From: Legionellales bacterium
Lineage (GTDB): Bacteria; Pseudomonadota; Gammaproteobacteria; WLWR01
Assembly: GCA_012103495.1 (NCBI GenBank)
Contig: WLWR01000089.1
Location: 1 to 7,121 of the forward strand
Length of the DNA stretch: 7,121 nucleotides
Reading direction: 5' to 3'
Numbering within the stretch: position 1 is the stretch's first letter; each line of letters opens with the position of its first letter. The translations under genes and the position numbers were made by a program. Under the pieces are notes generated by a model. That model was not told the origin of the DNA, searched no databases, and worked only from the letters and a program-made list of their open reading frames with translations. Below, in pieces: positions 6,157 to 7,121 of the stretch.

Positions 6157-6822
6157 TTATGACTGCGACTCCATAGGAACGTCTATAGGAGAACTCGCAG
6201 GCAAGCTGTAGAGTTTCATAGCCAATACTGGGCGTGTCGTTCCAGCGGAAGGCAATTGTTGTAATGCACTGTCGTATGCCTGACGGGCTTGTTCAATTTC
6301 GCCTAAGGCCACCCAAATATCACCGCGGATTTCTTCAATCAGAGGTAAATATTTAGCATCGTCCACCGTTGCCAGGATTTGTTGTGCTTCTAAATAATTT
6401 TCTTGGGCAATCAAAATACGAGCCATGCGCAATCTAGCAATTTGGGCGAAAGGTTTTTGCTTGGTTTGCTGCAATACCCACTTCAAATAAGTCAAAGCGG
6501 TTTCATATTCACCGTCATACACTGCTTCACGCGCTAAAAACAAAGTGCCCAAATGTGCATAAACACTTTTGGGTAAAGTTTCAATCAGTTGATTGGCTTG
6601 AGCCATCATCGCATCGGTATCTTGCTCAGCCAAACTCACCAGCAATTGTTGGTAAATGATCGAACCCTCTGTGGCTTGAGCCAATTGGCGTTGTTCCAAC
6701 CATCGCCAACCAAACACCACCAACGTCACAGTCAACACCGCGATCAAAATCCAACTGCCATAATACTGCCAAAACGTTTTGATGCGTTGCCATTGTTCTT
6801 CATCAGTCAAATAGTCACTCAT
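6157..6822 (-). CDS. yfgM: YfgM-family inner-membrane TPR protein (periplasmic chaperone/SecYEG ancillary)
   Basis: A 221-residue single-pass membrane protein: short cytoplasmic N-terminus with the family-like YLTDEEQWQRIKTFWQYYG, one TM helix at about 22-39 followed by GWRWLEQRQ, then a periplasmic helical TPR-like domain. EEIRGDIWVALGEIEQARQAY (about 166-185) matches the most conserved block of the family. E. coli YfgM (206 residues) associates with SecYEG and PpiD and aids periplasmic trafficking; that role is known for the family, not shown here. The ATG is 3 nt after the hisS stop, with GAGGAA inside the hisS end as ribosome binding site, so the two are coupled. About 20 extra C-terminal residues, serine- and proline-rich, lie over a DNA hairpin (6163-6200). 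In many gammaproteobacteria bamB and der follow; here the operon ends against cydB. Confidence 0.92.
   Translation of the reverse strand: MSDYLTDEEQWQRIKTFWQYYGSWILIAVLTVTLVVFGWRWLEQRQLAQATEGSIIYQQLLVSLAEQDTDAMMAQANQLIETLPKSVYAHLGTLFLAREAVYDGEYETALTYLKWVLQQTKQKPFAQIARLRMARILIAQENYLEAQQILATVDDAKYLPLIEEIRGDIWVALGEIEQARQAYDSALQQLPSAGTTRPVLAMKLYSLPASSPIDVPMESQS
6163..6200. terminator. Bulged hairpin at yfgM 3' end, possible terminator
   Basis: CTGCGA-CTCCATAG (6163-6176) pairs with CTATAGGAG-aac-TCGCAG (6183-6200): a 14-bp stem with two bulges and a 6-nt loop. It lies in the last codons of yfgM, facing the cydB end 11 bp further on, and could stop transcripts in both directions. No immediate T run follows on either strand (the minus strand has only a short TTTT about 15 nt on), so intrinsic termination is uncertain; it may instead protect 3' ends. 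Confidence 0.4.
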
Positions 6823-6825
6823 CGT

Positions 6826-7121
6826 TTATTCCTCAATCAAAGGTTGAATGATAGACACCAAATCAGTTTGGGCAACGGTACGCTGCTGTTGTTGGATCCG
6901 CAACCATTTGATGCCAACAGTTTGGTTGAACACTTCTTCATCACCGACAATTAAAGCTAATTTCGCCCCGCTTTTATCAGCTTTCTTAAATTGGCTTTTA
7001 AAACTGCCGCCACCGCAATGCTGCAAAATTCGTAAACCCGGTATGTTTTTTCGTAAAGTATCAGCAAGTTTTAAACCTTGTTGAAAACCTTCCTCACTAT
7101 CACTCATAAAATAAATATGCG
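6826..7121 (-). CDS. hisS: Histidyl-tRNA synthetase, C-terminal part (runs off window)
   Basis: The last about 98 codons of class II histidyl-tRNA synthetase, which charges tRNA-His with histidine in the cytoplasm. The visible part is the C-terminal anticodon-binding domain (HGTP_anticodon fold). It contains CGGGSFKSQFKKADKSGAKLA followed by IVGDEEV, closely matching the conserved GGGNFKKQFARADKWGA block of E. coli HisS. The frame stays open to the window edge (His-Ile-Tyr-Phe before the internal Met at 7107), so 7107 is not the start and the gene is incomplete here. The stop at 6826-6828 is 3 nt before the yfgM start. Nothing unusual is visible in the fragment. Confidence 0.96.
   Translation of the reverse strand, partial: HIYFMSDSEEGFQQGLKLADTLRKNIPGLRILQHCGGGSFKSQFKKADKSGAKLALIVGDEEVFNQTVGIKWLRIQQQQRTVAQTDLVSIIQPLIEE

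Noticed and set aside
7105..7107. ATG at 7107 as start of a 93-residue protein
   Set aside because: The frame continues upstream with HisS-like residues to the window edge; it is an internal Met of hisS.

Overview
The window looks like part of a moderately AT-rich gammaproteobacterial chromosome. The main evidence is the pair hisS-yfgM, a gammaproteobacterial arrangement, and a cyanide-insensitive-type cytochrome bd oxidase. AT-rich intergenic repeats and a large, AT-rich helical-repeat protein of the kind common in host-associated Legionellales/Coxiellaceae-like bacteria fit this, but placement below class level is inference.

Left part (1-940): the 3' half of an APC-superfamily amino-acid permease gene has lost everything coding for TM1-5. 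It lies between two direct copies of a dispersed repeat (about 42-98 and 882-938, exactly 840 bp apart), so it reads as a decayed remnant.

Middle part (about 939-3690): an AT-rich accessory islet. It holds a 724-codon gene whose protein is mostly a tandem array of 32-residue two-helix repeats: about 14 good copies, two degenerate leading copies and one truncated trailing copy. A convergent gene for a 133-residue hypothetical protein follows. Both sides of the islet carry doublets of the same 18-nt motif, consensus TCAAGTAnGATGGGTATA, which suggests insertion or rearrangement at these repeats. The repeat array is the most interesting object here. Its layout (short helix, variable loop, long helix, degenerate leading repeats) recalls TALE-like and mTERF-like nucleic-acid-binding solenoids, but it lacks their diagnostic residues.

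Right part (3775-7121): cydA and cydB overlap by 11 bp and encode the two large subunits of a bd-type quinol oxidase of the short Q-loop class. Converging on them with an 11-bp gap is hisS-yfgM on the minus strand. HisS runs off the window end; YfgM is an inner-membrane periplasmic chaperone-like TPR protein whose start lies 3 nt after the hisS stop. The usual next genes of that operon, bamB and der, are not present, because cydB occupies the position.

The cyd and hisS-yfgM genes are housekeeping. The middle islet is accessory and has no obvious functional link to them. No tRNA, rRNA, CRISPR array, transposase or integrase was seen.
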